This document shows positions 1 through 9,218 of a stretch of 64,000 bases of DNA, piece after piece. This DNA is from Leifsonia sp. Leaf336 (GTDB lineage Bacteria; Actinomycetota; Actinomycetes; Actinomycetales; Microbacteriaceae): positions 167,018 to 231,017 of the forward strand of contig NZ_LMOZ01000003.1 of NCBI RefSeq assembly GCF_001423695.1, read 5' to 3'. The notes beneath the pieces were generated by a model. The model saw only the letters and a program-made list of their open reading frames with translations, searched no databases and had not been told where the DNA came from. The translations under genes were made by a program, and so were the position numbers. Every line of letters begins with the position of its first letter. The stretch's first letter is position 1.

Positions 1-3000
1 CATCGCCTGGTTGTAGGAGGTCGTGGTGACCGTCCCCCAACTGTCCGTATAGGAGGTCTGCTCCCCATCCAGGTTGACCACCGTGGTGATCGTCCCGCCT
101 GTCGGGGTCGAGGACTGGGTGGAGTCCGTCACCGTGGCGGTGAGCGGGTCACCGACCTGGTTGCCGTTGCTGTCGTAACCGCCGGCGGAGTAGGTGTAAG
201 TGAGGGTGCGGGCCGGTTGGCCGCCGAACGCTGGATAGGTCTGCGTTTGCACCCGCCCGCGGTTGTCGTAGCTGGTGCACGCCCACGTGGTGTCCCCTGG
301 TGCCAGTGTGGCGGCGACCCGGCCCATGATGTCGTAGATGTACTTCGTCACCAAAGCCGCCCCGGTGGCCGGGGTCGGCCCGGTGGTCGAGAGGGTGAGT
401 CCGTCCTGCGGGGTGTTCACCGGCACCCCGCACACCGGGCTGCTGATGCCCAGGGCGGTGCCGTACGAGGTGTTCGGGGTCGTGGTACCGCCGTAATACG
501 CGGTCGTCGTGGTCGTCGACGCCCCGGCAGGTTTGACCGTGGTGAGCTGCCGCAAATACCCGGTCCCGGGCGCCTCGGAGGTGGCGCTTCCGGTGAGGTT
601 CAACCCTCCCGGGTCGACCGTTGAGGTGGGGTTGGTGCCGTACCAGGGGTAGGCGTAACTGGTGGTGCTGGTCGCCGCCGGCACGTTCGCGTTGCTGACT
701 CCGCTGGCCCCGGTTGGTGCGGAGTCAGCGGCGGTGCTAGTGGTGGCGAGGTTGTAGGCAGGGTGGAGGTTGGCTCCTGGGATGTATGCCCAGGAGGTGG
801 GGATGGAGGGCGTCTCCCAGTCGAGGGCGAGGGTGGCGGGCCCGGTGACCTGCTTGTAGGCCAGGCGGATGCGCATCGTCTGCCCGGCGGTGACGGTCAC
901 GGGGTAGCTGGAGGAGAACGCTGCTGCGTGGCCGCCCCAGTCGTTGATGACGAGCTTGTCGTTCAGGTACACCATCGTGCCATCGTCCGAGTAGGTGGCG
1001 AGATGGTAGGTGCCCGCGGCGGGGAACGTGATCAGCCCGGTGAACTGGGCGGACCAGTTGGTGGCGGGCAGCGGGCTGCCGTTGCTGACCTGAGTGATCG
1101 GCGAGACCCCGGGGTTGCCCCAGCTGTGACCGATCTGGCCGCCGTTCTCCGGCGAGGTCAGAGAGGCGCCCGGGATGGACAGCGAGTAGGCCTTGGGGGC
1201 ACCAGTGAGGTTGACGTTGTCGTACCAGGTCGCCGCGAGCCCGTTCCAGGTGGTGTCGTATCCGGTGGTGCTCTGGGCGATGGCAGTCCCGTTCATGGCC
1301 GTGCAGTTCGCCGCCGGGATGGGTCCGGTGATGCCGCCGTTCTCGTCGGTGGTAGTCGGCCCGAACGGGGCGACGGCGGTAGCGCCAAAGCAACTGGCCG
1401 GGGCCGGCCCGTAATTCGCGATCGGACGGTCCTGCGAGTCATACACGGTGGAGCTCTCGTGTCCTTGCGGGTCGAGGGTCGCAAGCGCGTTGTCGTGGTT
1501 GTTCCACAACGTCTTGGAGGTGAGCCCGGATGCCGAGGTCGCGGAGGTCTTCCGGAGGGAGGTGTCGAAGGTGACTGCGCCCTGGTGCCCCATCCCGCCG
1601 GCGGGCGGTGTGAGGCCGGCGACATCGACGTAAGAGGTCCCATCCACGGTGCTGCCGTCTGGGTTCGTTACCGGAGCCGACGCGTAGGTGTAGGTCTTCG
1701 CGGGCGCGGCGACACCGTCCAGGTGCGGCAGGGTCACGCTGGTGGCGCGCCCTTGGGTGTCGTAGCCGATCAGCGTTTGCGCCGTGTCGCCGTTGTGGAC
1801 GGCGGACCAGTCAGAACCGGTCGGTGTCTGCACGGAGTTCAGCAGGCCGGTCGTCGAGTCGTAGCCGAGGAGGGTGAACGCCCCTCCTGGGTTGAGGACT
1901 CCACGCAAGTAGCCGTCGCTGCCGTACTCGAGCTGGGTGGTGCTCCCGTCCGGGTAGACCATGGCGCACATCATTCCCGCTGGTGGGCTCCCCCACCCGG
2001 TATCCGGGGTGTTGCAGACGTTCCCGGACGCGGTGATCCCCGCCGACGCGGGGATGTTCAGGTTGGCGTAGGTGTCACCGGCGTACGCGAAATAGATGGC
2101 TCGGGCGTAGGAGGGTGTTCCCGAGCTCACCGTGTTGGAGAGCGGATCGGACAGGGACCGCAGCGCGTTCGTCAGCGTCGTGGAGTCCACGTATGTCGGG
2201 ACGGGGGTGGCGGGTTTGGACCCGACGTCCACCGCGGGTGTCGCGGATGACAGGTGTCCGGCGGAGGTGAAGCGGTAGACCGTGCCGTCGGTGCCGGTCA
2301 ATGTCAGCGCGCCGGTTTGATCGGTGGTGAGCGTAGCCGTCTCCCCCGGCGGCGGCGTGTAACCACCGGCGGAGGTCTTGGCGAAGACATGCGAGCCTCC
2401 TTCGGCGTCGGTGATGGTGACGGAGCCACCGTTGTTCTTCGCGGCGACATACGTGCCGGCGTCGCCGGCTATGGGCGTGGACGCCGACCAGCCGGCCGGC
2501 AATGCGTCGGCGGTCTTGGTGAACCAGTTCGCCGGGACCACCTGGCCGGAGCCCGGGATCGAAGCCTGCTGCACGTACAAGTTCATCATCGCGGCGCCGC
2601 TGCGCTGGTAGTAGTTCACCGTGATCGGCAACGGCAACGGCACCTTCGTGCCGCCGAGGGTGGCGGTGAGATTGCCGTTGGTTCCGCTGACAATGAGGGT
2701 TTGGGAGCCGGCGGTCTCGTAGCTCACAGCTGTGTCGTGCCGGTCGCTCCAGTGGTCCGTGATGACTTGAGTGTTGTTCAGGGACAGCTCGGCGCCTTCA
2801 TCGGAGAGGAACCCGAACGTGTAGGTGCCGGCCGGCGGGGTGATGAACCCGCTCCATTGCACCTGGAAGTTCGTTGCCGTCACCGCCGGCGACGGCAGCT
2901 CGGTCGTCCAGTTGAACTGAACCGCAGCGTCGGTGCGCACCAGTACCGGGTTGGACGGCAGGGAGGTGTAGGAGAAGGTGGCCGGGCTACTGGTGATGTT

Positions 3001-5358
3001 CCAGTAGGTGCCGGTCAGCCCTGCGTTGGAGTTGAGCTTGGAGTCGTAGGAAAGCGCGTAACCCATCGCCCCGCCGACCGTGTTCACTGTCGGCGTCGCG
3101 ACCTGGGTCGCGACATTCCCATTGGCCAGATTCACTGTCACCGGGCCCGCCGTGTCCGTTGGCGCCGGCCCCGGAGTCGTGACGCGCTGGTTGACGGTGA
3201 TGCGCTGCGCGGAGTTGATCCAGTCGTCATACCCGTCGTTGACGACCAGTGCCCAGGTGTAGGAGTTGTTGTCCTGCAGGATTCCCGCCGGCACCTGCCA
3301 CGACACCGTCGCGCCGGCAGGCGTCACCGGCCCGGAGAGCACCACCTGGCCGGACACGCCGTCGCTGCTGGTGGCGACCCGGAACTGGTACGCCAGCGCA
3401 TGCCCGTTGTTCGAAGTTGCTGTCGCGGCCGTCAAGGTCGGCGTCGTCGATGCGATGATCGAGGAATCCGCCGGCGAGATGGTCGACCCTGCCGCGATCG
3501 TCGGGTTCGGCGAGGTCTTCCAGGTGTACACCGGCGACAATGCCGTGGCGCCCCACTCGTCCTGCACGCCCACCATCCAGTAGTAAACGGTCCCAGCCGC
3601 GAGAACTCCTGGCGGTACCTGGACGGACGCCGACGACGTCCATCCCGTCTGCCAGAGCGGGGAGGACAAGTTCGCGTTCGCCGATACCGAGTACCACCGA
3701 TTCACCGCGGCGCCACCATTCCCGGAATCCTCGGTGAAGGTCGAAGCCAGCGTCGGCGTGGACGAACCCAACGACGTCGCCCCACCTTGTGGCGACGACA
3801 TCATCGAGGCGAACCCGTTCGGGTCCTGAACGGAGATCTGATTCGCGGCGATCGTCGGCTTCGACTCGTAGGAGATGTAGATCTCCAGACCCAACGATTT
3901 GTACGTGTAAGCGCCCGCCGTCTCCTGCCCGCCGAGCATGAGGTAGTTGCCGGAGGCGCGAGCATCGACCCATGCACCGAGCTGGTTGGCCAGTGCCGCA
4001 TCCTGCGCGTACCCATACCCGGACGACCCGGAAGAGATCGTGATCCCCGACAGGTAGTTGCCGGCACCGGTGTAGCCGAACGCGGTCGCGGAGAACACCG
4101 AACCGGTCGTTTGATTCAGCGTGCCATCGCCGCCGTACCATTCATCGAGCGAGGCGCCGACGACGTGGTAGCCGAAGAGCTGCTCGTAGTTGAAGTGGGT
4201 GACCGTGCGCCAATACGTGTCCCCACCGGCACGGGAGTTGCCGACATAAGCGACACCCGTCAACGACGTGCCGGTGTTCTCATACGAGTGCGCATCGTTC
4301 GCCAGCGACGACGCGGTCGAGGGGTCCAGAAAGACCGGATACACCCGCGACGGATCATTCAACCAAGCCTGGTCCGGGGTGAGCGTGAGCGTCCAGTCAT
4401 CGTCACCGGCAGAGGCGACCGTGGCCGGGACGTTGACCACCGCCGAACCCGACTGCCCAGGCACGCCCGCGGAGTCCTGCATCGCCGGGATGGGCATGAC
4501 GAAGACGGCGTTCCCCAGCGCATCCAGGTACGTGATATCGCCGAACTGGTCCTTACCCAGAGTGAGGCCCGGGGCGTGGACGGTCCACATCCAATCCGTC
4601 TGACCATCCGACGGAGGAGACTTCAACACCACCGTCTCCTTCACCGCTCCCGGCATCACCTCATACGCCAGATCCTGACCCGGAGCGACACCGTCATACG
4701 CCACGGACGATGCCGCATTGCCACCGGAAACCGTGCGCTGTTCCGCAGTCGTCTGGGTCGCCTTCACCTCATCAGCGCCCTGAAGCTTGAACGAGATCGT
4801 GTATCCCGCCGACGACACCGAATACTCGCCATCGCCGCTCCCAGAAGTGCGCGCGAACTGCGGATTCAACGGATTGTCCGGAACAGTCAGATCACCGGTA
4901 CCCGTCGTGTCGACCGTCGTCTTCACCGGAACCCAGGACCCATCCGACCGCTGCACATTCAACGGTTGGGTAGAAAATCGGGCCGTCTTGGTGTGATCCG
5001 CGTTCTGATAGTTCGTCTCGAACTCCGACCGCGAGATCACCGTCGACGTCGACGGATCATAGTTCGCTGTATCCGAACCCGGCGCCGCGACCGACGGCGC
5101 AGGGGGTGCAGGAGACGTGCTCGTCGTGGCCGGATCCGCCTGCACTCCACCGGACGCGGTGATCGCCGACCCGGGATGCAACGTCGCGGTTACGGGGGTA
5201 CCCAACGGCGGCAGCGACGAGGCCGGCTGAGCCGTATCAGCAGCCGCGGGCGTCGCGAACGACACCGGCACCAACAACGACACCGCCAACGCAACCGCCG
5301 CACCAACCGCGGTCACCCGCGACGAAGACCGCAAACGACCCACAAACAACGACCGCAC
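1..5358 (-). CDS. Secreted RHS/YD-repeat protein with PA14 domains (3' end beyond window)
   Basis: An open frame with no stop runs from a GTG at 5358 to the left edge (1786 codons), so the C-terminus is missing. The GTG has a GAAGG ribosome site 7 nt upstream and opens a Sec signal peptide (basic start, hydrophobic core, cleavage near ATPAAA, residue ~40). Visible order: low-complexity Pro/Ser/Thr stretch; a DNRLRE-type beta domain around residues 350-490; fibronectin-III-like repeats ~505-720; an RHS-start segment (VTVNLANGNVAT) ~740; a PA14-like domain ~775-920; first YD repeats ~1200; a second PA14-like domain ~1370-1540; further YD repeats (YDIMGRV, YDNRGRV) ~1670-1700. YD shells encapsulate C-terminal toxins in this family, and PA14 domains bind glycans. 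The missing C-terminus would carry any toxin, so toxin function is inferred. The partial RHS gene at the right edge is separate: there the N-terminus is missing. Confidence 0.9.
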   Translation of the reverse strand, partial: MRSLFVGRLRSSSRVTAVGAAVALAVSLLVPVSFATPAAADTAQPASSLPPLGTPVTATLHPGSAITASGGVQADPATTSTSPAPPAPSVAAPGSDTANYDPSTSTVISRSEFETNYQNADHTKTARFSTQPLNVQRSDGSWVPVKTTVDTTGTGDLTVPDNPLNPQFARTSGSGDGEYSVSSAGYTISFKLQGADEVKATQTTAEQRTVSGGNAASSVAYDGVAPGQDLAYEVMPGAVKETVVLKSPPSDGQTDWMWTVHAPGLTLGKDQFGDITYLDALGNAVFVMPIPAMQDSAGVPGQSGSAVVNVPATVASAGDDDWTLTLTPDQAWLNDPSRVYPVFLDPSTASSLANDAHSYENTGTSLTGVAYVGNSRAGGDTYWRTVTHFNYEQLFGYHVVGASLDEWYGGDGTLNQTTGSVFSATAFGYTGAGNYLSGITISSGSSGYGYAQDAALANQLGAWVDARASGNYLMLGGQETAGAYTYKSLGLEIYISYESKPTIAANQISVQDPNGFASMMSSPQGGATSLGSSTPTLASTFTEDSGNGGAAVNRWYSVSANANLSSPLWQTGWTSSASVQVPPGVLAAGTVYYWMVGVQDEWGATALSPVYTWKTSPNPTIAAGSTISPADSSIIASTTPTLTAATATSNNGHALAYQFRVATSSDGVSGQVVLSGPVTPAGATVSWQVPAGILQDNNSYTWALVVNDGYDDWINSAQRITVNQRVTTPGPAPTDTAGPVTVNLANGNVATQVATPTVNTVGGAMGYALSYDSKLNSNAGLTGTYWNITSSPATFSYTSLPSNPVLVRTDAAVQFNWTTELPSPAVTATNFQVQWSGFITPPAGTYTFGFLSDEGAELSLNNTQVITDHWSDRHDTAVSYETAGSQTLIVSGTNGNLTATLGGTKVPLPLPITVNYYQRSGAAMMNLYVQQASIPGSGQVVPANWFTKTADALPAGWSASTPIAGDAGTYVAAKNNGGSVTITDAEGGSHVFAKTSAGGYTPPPGETATLTTDQTGALTLTGTDGTVYRFTSAGHLSSATPAVDVGSKPATPVPTYVDSTTLTNALRSLSDPLSNTVSSGTPSYARAIYFAYAGDTYANLNIPASAGITASGNVCNTPDTGWGSPPAGMMCAMVYPDGSTTQLEYGSDGYLRGVLNPGGAFTLLGYDSTTGLLNSVQTPTGSDWSAVHNGDTAQTLIGYDTQGRATSVTLPHLDGVAAPAKTYTYASAPVTNPDGSTVDGTSYVDVAGLTPPAGGMGHQGAVTFDTSLRKTSATSASGLTSKTLWNNHDNALATLDPQGHESSTVYDSQDRPIANYGPAPASCFGATAVAPFGPTTTDENGGITGPIPAANCTAMNGTAIAQSTTGYDTTWNGLAATWYDNVNLTGAPKAYSLSIPGASLTSPENGGQIGHSWGNPGVSPITQVSNGSPLPATNWSAQFTGLITFPAAGTYHLATYSDDGTMVYLNDKLVINDWGGHAAAFSSSYPVTVTAGQTMRIRLAYKQVTGPATLALDWETPSIPTSWAYIPGANLHPAYNLATTSTAADSAPTGASGVSNANVPAATSTTSYAYPWYGTNPTSTVDPGGLNLTGSATSEAPGTGYLRQLTTVKPAGASTTTTTAYYGGTTTPNTSYGTALGISSPVCGVPVNTPQDGLTLSTTGPTPATGAALVTKYIYDIMGRVAATLAPGDTTWACTSYDNRGRVQTQTYPAFGGQPARTLTYTYSAGGYDSNGNQVGDPLTATVTDSTQSSTPTGGTITTVVNLDGEQTSYTDSWGTVTTTSYNQAM

Positions 5359-5745
5359 GCCATGCCCTTCGAGCCCCGACCCAGCACTCCCCCCGAGCGG
5401 CGAGCGTGATCCCGAAGCTACCGATCCGGCGAAACTGAACGCCAGTTAGGAACCCTGCGAAAGCTTTCACACAAGCTGCGACGGAGGTCGGCGCCTGGGG
5501 AGGCCACTCACCCCCTGCCGTTACGACATCCCGCGTCGTTTCAACGCGAAGCGCCTATTTTCGACGGAGGACGTCATGCCTCAGCTACGAGCTGCACCCC
5601 CACAATTGGGGCGTCCATCCAGCCGCACATCGAACTCGCGACTGTCCCTTTATCCAGGCCGCTCGGTTCACTTTGACCGTCCGAGACATGAAGACGCTCA
5701 AGCTCGGGGCAGGTGCCGGAAAGGCACCAAGGTCGCCCCCGCCCC
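5359..5745. other. Intergenic region upstream of the RHS gene
   Basis: 387 bp between the RHS start and the Doc stop, with no convincing gene. It should hold the leftward RHS promoter. Reading leftward, a TTGTGT / TAACTG pair surrounds the perfect palindrome GAAAGCTTTC (5459-5468), a possible operator. Nothing else recognisable. Confidence 0.5.
5712..5728 (-). terminator. Short hairpin downstream of the Doc gene
   Basis: GGTGCC and GGCACC form a 6-bp stem around a 5-nt loop, 18 nt beyond the toxin stop codon. There is no U-tract, so it is only a candidate terminator. Confidence 0.3.
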
Positions 5746-6144
5746 TCAGCCCCTCACGACGGGCGTGAACCACACCGAGAGCCGCTGTGCGATATCGCCG
5801 ACTTCCTGCAGCTCGCCCTCAGCGATCGCCAGGATCGTGTCGAACATGGCGTCCTCGTCGTAGTGCTCCTCGTAGCCGTTGAGTCGGAAGAAGAGCGCGC
5901 AGATGATCCAGCCGGTGCGCTTGTTGCCGTCGAGCAGCGCATGATTGCGCAGCAGCGAGTGCAACAGGGCTGCACCCTTGGCGTAGACGTCGGGATAGGC
6001 GTCCCGGCCGAACAGCGTGGCGGTCGGTCGGTCGAGCGCCGACTGCAGGAGCACCGTGTCGCGGACATAATCGAGCGGGTTCCCGCCGTGGACCGCCGTG
6101 ATGACGAGGAACGACTCCTCGAGAGTCACGTATCGGACGCTCAA
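5746..6144 (-). CDS. doc: Doc-type Fic toxin of a type II toxin-antitoxin pair
   Basis: 132-residue single-domain Fic protein with the Doc active-site motif HALLDGNKRTGW (His68 onward), close to the HxFxDANKRT form of phage P1 Doc. Doc proteins phosphorylate EF-Tu with the Fic fold and arrest translation; other Fic proteins transfer AMP. The length fits the Doc family (about 120-135). The start ATG at 6144 overlaps the antitoxin stop by 4 bp (ATGA), so the two are translationally coupled with the antitoxin first, the usual order. The His and the GNKRT loop are present, so the toxin looks intact. Function is from family knowledge; whether it is active is inference. Confidence 0.92.
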   Translation of the reverse strand: MSVRYVTLEESFLVITAVHGGNPLDYVRDTVLLQSALDRPTATLFGRDAYPDVYAKGAALLHSLLRNHALLDGNKRTGWIICALFFRLNGYEEHYDEDAMFDTILAIAEGELQEVGDIAQRLSVWFTPVVRG

Positions 6145-6368
6145 GCGTCGCGCAGTCGCTCGAGCAGGCCGGCGTTCTCGGTCACGATCCGATCGATCAT
6201 CTGCTGGGCGGTCTTGTCGTGCGCGGCGATGTAGGCGTCCACCGCGTCGAGCACGGTGGCGGTGAAGTTCGAGTGCATGTCCTCGGCGATGGCGGCCAGC
6301 GCGGCCACCTGATCGTCCCGGAAAGCGATGAGCTTCTTGCTGCGGGGGGCGGGCACTGTCTGCGTCAT
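6141..6368 (-). CDS. Antitoxin partner of Doc
   Basis: 75-residue protein directly upstream of doc, overlapping it by 4 bp. The N-terminal half (KKLIAFRDDQVAALAAIAED) resembles a short beta strand plus helix of ribbon-helix-helix antitoxins. The C-terminal half is a charged helix (QQMIDRIVTENAGLLERL) suited to occupy the Fic active-site cleft. It is not an obvious Phd homologue, so the name follows from position, size and layout. It probably represses its own promoter with Doc as co-repressor. Confidence 0.8.
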   Translation of the reverse strand: MTQTVPAPRSKKLIAFRDDQVAALAAIAEDMHSNFTATVLDAVDAYIAAHDKTAQQMIDRIVTENAGLLERLRDA

Positions 6369-6370
6369 AA

Positions 6371-6408
6371 GGTCTCAGTATATAGACAGCCAGCCCGAAT
6401 ATATATCC
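6371..6408 (-). promoter_or_regulatory. Promoter and possible operator of the toxin-antitoxin operon
   Basis: An AT-rich island in a GC-rich setting holds two similar palindromic cores, read leftward as ATATATAT and CTATATAC. TATACT lies a few bases before the antitoxin ATG and can serve as the -10. Paired AT-rich repeats suit a dimeric ribbon-helix-helix repressor. Confidence 0.5.
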
Positions 6409-6783
6409 CTACAACGCCGGCCGGCTGAACAGGTTCACCAGGTTCCCGTCCGGATCGCGGAATAGCACAGAGCGGTTCCCCCACGGCATCCTCGTGGGAG
6501 GCAGCACGACATCCTCCAATTTGGCCTCGAGCCGGGCGAACTCGGCGTCGACGTCCGAAACGAGGAACTCCAGGATCGCCGACGAGTTCGAGCCCGGTCG
6601 CGGCGCGCGCTCCCCTAGCATCGCGACGGTGGCCGCGCTTCCGATCGCGAGCGCCGCGGTCGCTGTACGGAACTCGGCGAACACCGGCGCCGGCCGAGCA
6701 GCGGACACCTCCAAGACGCGCTCGTAGAAGGCGACGAGCCGGTCGAGGTCGTCGGTGATGATGCGGACGGATGCGAACTCCAT
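6409..6783 (-). CDS. VOC-superfamily (glyoxalase/bleomycin-resistance-like) protein
   Basis: 124 residues starting at ATG 6783, which has GAGAGG upstream; the frame is open further upstream but that part is low-complexity and has no ribosome site. It shows the paired beta-alpha-beta-beta-beta units of VOC proteins: FASVRIITDDLDRLVAFYER at the start and FRDPDGNLVNLF at the end. The terminal FRDPDGN segment is the classic VOC signature. Substrate unknown: such proteins can be glyoxalases, dioxygenases or drug-binding proteins. It lies 77 bp downstream of the WYL regulator on the same strand, so the two may be co-transcribed. Confidence 0.88.
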   Translation of the reverse strand: MEFASVRIITDDLDRLVAFYERVLEVSAARPAPVFAEFRTATAALAIGSAATVAMLGERAPRPGSNSSAILEFLVSDVDAEFARLEAKLEDVVLPPTRMPWGNRSVLFRDPDGNLVNLFSRPAL

Positions 6784-6860
6784 GAGGATCCTCTCGGTCG
6801 GGGCCGGTCGGCCCGGTGCATCCAGGTTCCGTCGGGCGCGCGACACCGTCCTGTCGGTGT

Positions 6861-7586
6861 TTAGTCCGAATCCTCCGCGAGGCTGAGGGTGCGGAGGTCG
6901 CCGTACACGATGCCGAGATCCTCCACCTCGAGCGGGCGTCGCGGCGGGCGTTCCGCGGTGGCCTCCACCGCCGCGATGCGGTCGCCGCGGAAGGCGCGGA
7001 CTCCCTCGCGCAACCGGCACCAGGCGATCAGGTACCAGTCGCGACCCTTGCGCACGTAGCCGAGGGGCTCGACCTCGCGGACGGTCTCCTCGCCGGCCCG
7101 ATCGCGGTAGGCGATCCGCAGCACCCGGCCGGAACGCAGGGCGCCGTCGAGGCCCGCGAGGGCGTCGGGCACGGGCGCGGCGTCCGCCGCCGACCCGTCG
7201 TCGAGCAGGTGGATGCGGCCCGCCAGCTCAGCAGCCTCCCGCAGGTTCCGCTCATCCATCACGGCCACCACTTTGCGAAGAGCGGAGGCCGCCGACCCCG
7301 CGAACGGGCTCGACTCCAGCATCCCGAGCCCCGCGGTGACGGCGAGCGCCTCGTCGACGGTGAACCCGAGCGGGGCGAGCGTGTGCGCCCGGTCGATCGC
7401 ATACCCGCCGGTCCTGCCGGGCTCCGCCCAGATCGGCACGCCCGACTGCTGCAGGGCCGACAGGTCGCGCTCGATCGTGCGCGAGCTGACCTCGAACCGC
7501 TCGGCGAGCCACCGGGCGCTGCGTGGCCGCGGCGCGATCGCGCGCAGCTCCTCCACCAGGGCGTAGAGACGGTCGGTGCGGTTCAC
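6861..7586 (-). CDS. WYL-domain transcriptional regulator (YafY/DeoR-like)
   Basis: 241 residues. An N-terminal winged helix-turn-helix (residues ~1-60, with WLAERFEVSSRTIERDLSAL) is followed by a WYL domain (~135-215, with VRKGRDWYLIAWC). WYL domains sense ligands, in several cases nucleotides or nucleic acid, and the family often regulates stress or defence genes in actinobacteria. Start ATG at 7586. It lies between the GH51 gene and the VOC gene, all leftward; the target is probably the VOC gene next to it. Confidence 0.93.
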   Translation of the reverse strand: MNRTDRLYALVEELRAIAPRPRSARWLAERFEVSSRTIERDLSALQQSGVPIWAEPGRTGGYAIDRAHTLAPLGFTVDEALAVTAGLGMLESSPFAGSAASALRKVVAVMDERNLREAAELAGRIHLLDDGSAADAAPVPDALAGLDGALRSGRVLRIAYRDRAGEETVREVEPLGYVRKGRDWYLIAWCRLREGVRAFRGDRIAAVEATAERPPRRPLEVEDLGIVYGDLRTLSLAEDSD

Positions 7587-7627
7587 GCCTCGACTCTAGA
7601 GCCGACCGGCGACGGCGCCGCTCGAAC

Positions 7628-9136
7628 TCAGCCCAGCGCCACCGCCGTCCACGACACCGGCGGCAGCTCCACGCTCAGCACCGCGTCGGTGATCGAGACC
7701 CGCGCCTCGGTCGGCGCGACGCGCTCGCGATCCTCCAGGGTGTTCTTCGCGTTCACGTCCTCATCGGTCAACAGGTGCGACTCGAGGATGCCGACGTCGC
7801 CGAGCGCGCGGATCTCGGCGGTGACGGTGACCGTCTCGGTCAGGCTCCGGTTCAGCAGGAACACGGCCGTCCGGCCGGCCTCCGAATCGTGGGTCGCGAC
7901 CGCATCCACGAGCGGCACCTCGCCGTAGAGCGCGGTGGTGTGCGTCGGGCTCTGGATCGGGAGGCGGAGGGCGTTGCCGCGCGCCAGGCGGGAGGTGATC
8001 GAGAACGGGAAGAACGTCGTCTGGCGCCAGGCCGGGCCTCCCGGCTCGGTCATGATCGGGGCGATCACGTTGACGAGCTGCGCGAGGGAGGCGCTGGTCA
8101 CCCGGTCGGCGTGCTTGAGGAGTGAGATCATCAGGCTGCCGAACACCACGGCGTCGGCGACCGAGTAGACGTCCTCCAGAAGGCGCGGCGCGACCGGCCA
8201 GTTGCCGATCCCCTCGATCTTGTCGACGCCCTCCCAGCGGTCGATGTACCAGACGTTCCACTCGTCGAACGAGAGGTAGATCGTCTTGTCGCTGCCGCGC
8301 ACCGCCTTGACATGGTCGGCCGTGGTGACCACCGACTCGATGAAGTGGTCCATGTCGGTGGAGGAGGCCAGGAAGCTGTCGAGGTCTCCGTTGCGCTCCT
8401 GGTAGTAGGCGTGCAGCGAGATGTAGTCCACGTCGTCGTAGGTGTGGCCGAGCACGACGCGCTCCCACTCGCCGAACGTCGGCATCGAGGCGCCGGACGA
8501 GCCGCAGACCACCAGCTCGATCGACGGGTCGAGCTGCCGCATCCCCTTCGCCGCCTGGGAGGCGAGCTTGCCGTAGTCGTCCGCCGAGCGGTGGCCCAGC
8601 TGCCACGGGCCGTCCATCTCGTTGCCGAGGCACCACATGCGAACGTCGAACGGCTCCGTGCGCCCGTTCGCGATCCGGCGGTCGCTGAGGGTGCTGCCGC
8701 CGGGCACGTTCGAGTACTCGAGCAGGTCGATCGCCTCGAGCGTCCCCCGCGTGCCGAGATTCACGGCCATCATCAGGTCGCTGCCGACCTTGTCGAGCCA
8801 GGAGGCGAACTCGTGGAGGCCGACCTCGTTGGTCTCGGTGGAGTGCCAGGCCAGGTCGAGGCGGCGCGGGCGGGCCTCGCGCGGGCCGACGCTGTCCTCC
8901 CAGCGGAAGCCGGAGACGAAGTTGCCTCCCGGGTAGCGGATGGTGGACACCCCCAACTCCTTGACGAGCTCGATCACGTCACGGCGGAAGCCCTCCCCGT
9001 CGGCCTCCGGGTGACCCGGCTCGTAGATGCCGTCGTAGACGTGGCGGCCGAGGTGCTCGACGAAGCCGCCGAAAAGGCGACGGCGCACGGCGCCGATCGC
9101 GAAGCCCGGGTCGATGGTGAGGTGTGCGCTTCTCAT
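7628..9136 (-). CDS. abfA: Alpha-L-arabinofuranosidase, GH51
   Basis: 502 residues, the normal length for intracellular GH51 enzymes, with no signal peptide. A (beta/alpha)8 barrel is followed by a C-terminal beta domain. The acid/base Glu173 lies in CLGNEMDGPW and the nucleophile Glu292 in SFDEWNVWY, both canonical; STIRYPGGNFVSGFRWED is another family block. It releases terminal L-arabinofuranose from arabinoxylan or arabinan oligosaccharides in the cytoplasm. It is transcribed alone from an operator-bearing promoter (9150-9176) and its LacI regulator lies immediately upstream, so induction by arabino-oligosaccharides is expected. Confidence 0.96.
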   Translation of the reverse strand: MRSAHLTIDPGFAIGAVRRRLFGGFVEHLGRHVYDGIYEPGHPEADGEGFRRDVIELVKELGVSTIRYPGGNFVSGFRWEDSVGPREARPRRLDLAWHSTETNEVGLHEFASWLDKVGSDLMMAVNLGTRGTLEAIDLLEYSNVPGGSTLSDRRIANGRTEPFDVRMWCLGNEMDGPWQLGHRSADDYGKLASQAAKGMRQLDPSIELVVCGSSGASMPTFGEWERVVLGHTYDDVDYISLHAYYQERNGDLDSFLASSTDMDHFIESVVTTADHVKAVRGSDKTIYLSFDEWNVWYIDRWEGVDKIEGIGNWPVAPRLLEDVYSVADAVVFGSLMISLLKHADRVTSASLAQLVNVIAPIMTEPGGPAWRQTTFFPFSITSRLARGNALRLPIQSPTHTTALYGEVPLVDAVATHDSEAGRTAVFLLNRSLTETVTVTAEIRALGDVGILESHLLTDEDVNAKNTLEDRERVAPTEARVSITDAVLSVELPPVSWTAVALG

Positions 9137-9149
9137 GGAGGCCTCTCGT

Positions 9150-9176
9150 CTACAACGTTATAGGTAAACGTTGTAG
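9150..9176 (-). promoter_or_regulatory. LacI-family operator at the GH51 promoter
   Basis: Inverted arms CTACAACGTTAT (9150-9161) and TAAACGTTGTAG (9165-9176) form a near-perfect palindrome; each arm has an AACGTT core. Read leftward, it overlaps a TTGCTA / TATAAC promoter pair, so bound repressor would block RNA polymerase. The 12-mer TACAACGTTATA (9151-9162) recurs exactly at the LacI promoter. Confidence 0.75.
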
Positions 9177-9218
9177 AGCGTAGCAAAGTACGCGTCGGTG
9201 TCAAGCGGGAGGATCGGG

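Noticed and set aside
2254-5409. Long open frame on the plus strand opposite the RHS gene
   Set aside because: Its translation is Arg/Gly/Pro-rich with no family features; it is a GC-rich antisense shadow of the RHS gene, whose frame has a signal peptide and recognisable domains.
5576-5863. Plus-strand frame between RHS and Doc
   Set aside because: No family features and overlaps the 3' end of the Doc gene.
6784-7020. Longer N-terminus for the VOC protein
   Set aside because: Extension is Arg/Gly/Pro-rich, overlaps the WYL gene and has no ribosome site.
7761-8636. Alternative frame within the GH51 gene
   Set aside because: Arg-rich shadow; the GH51 frame contains both catalytic Glu motifs.
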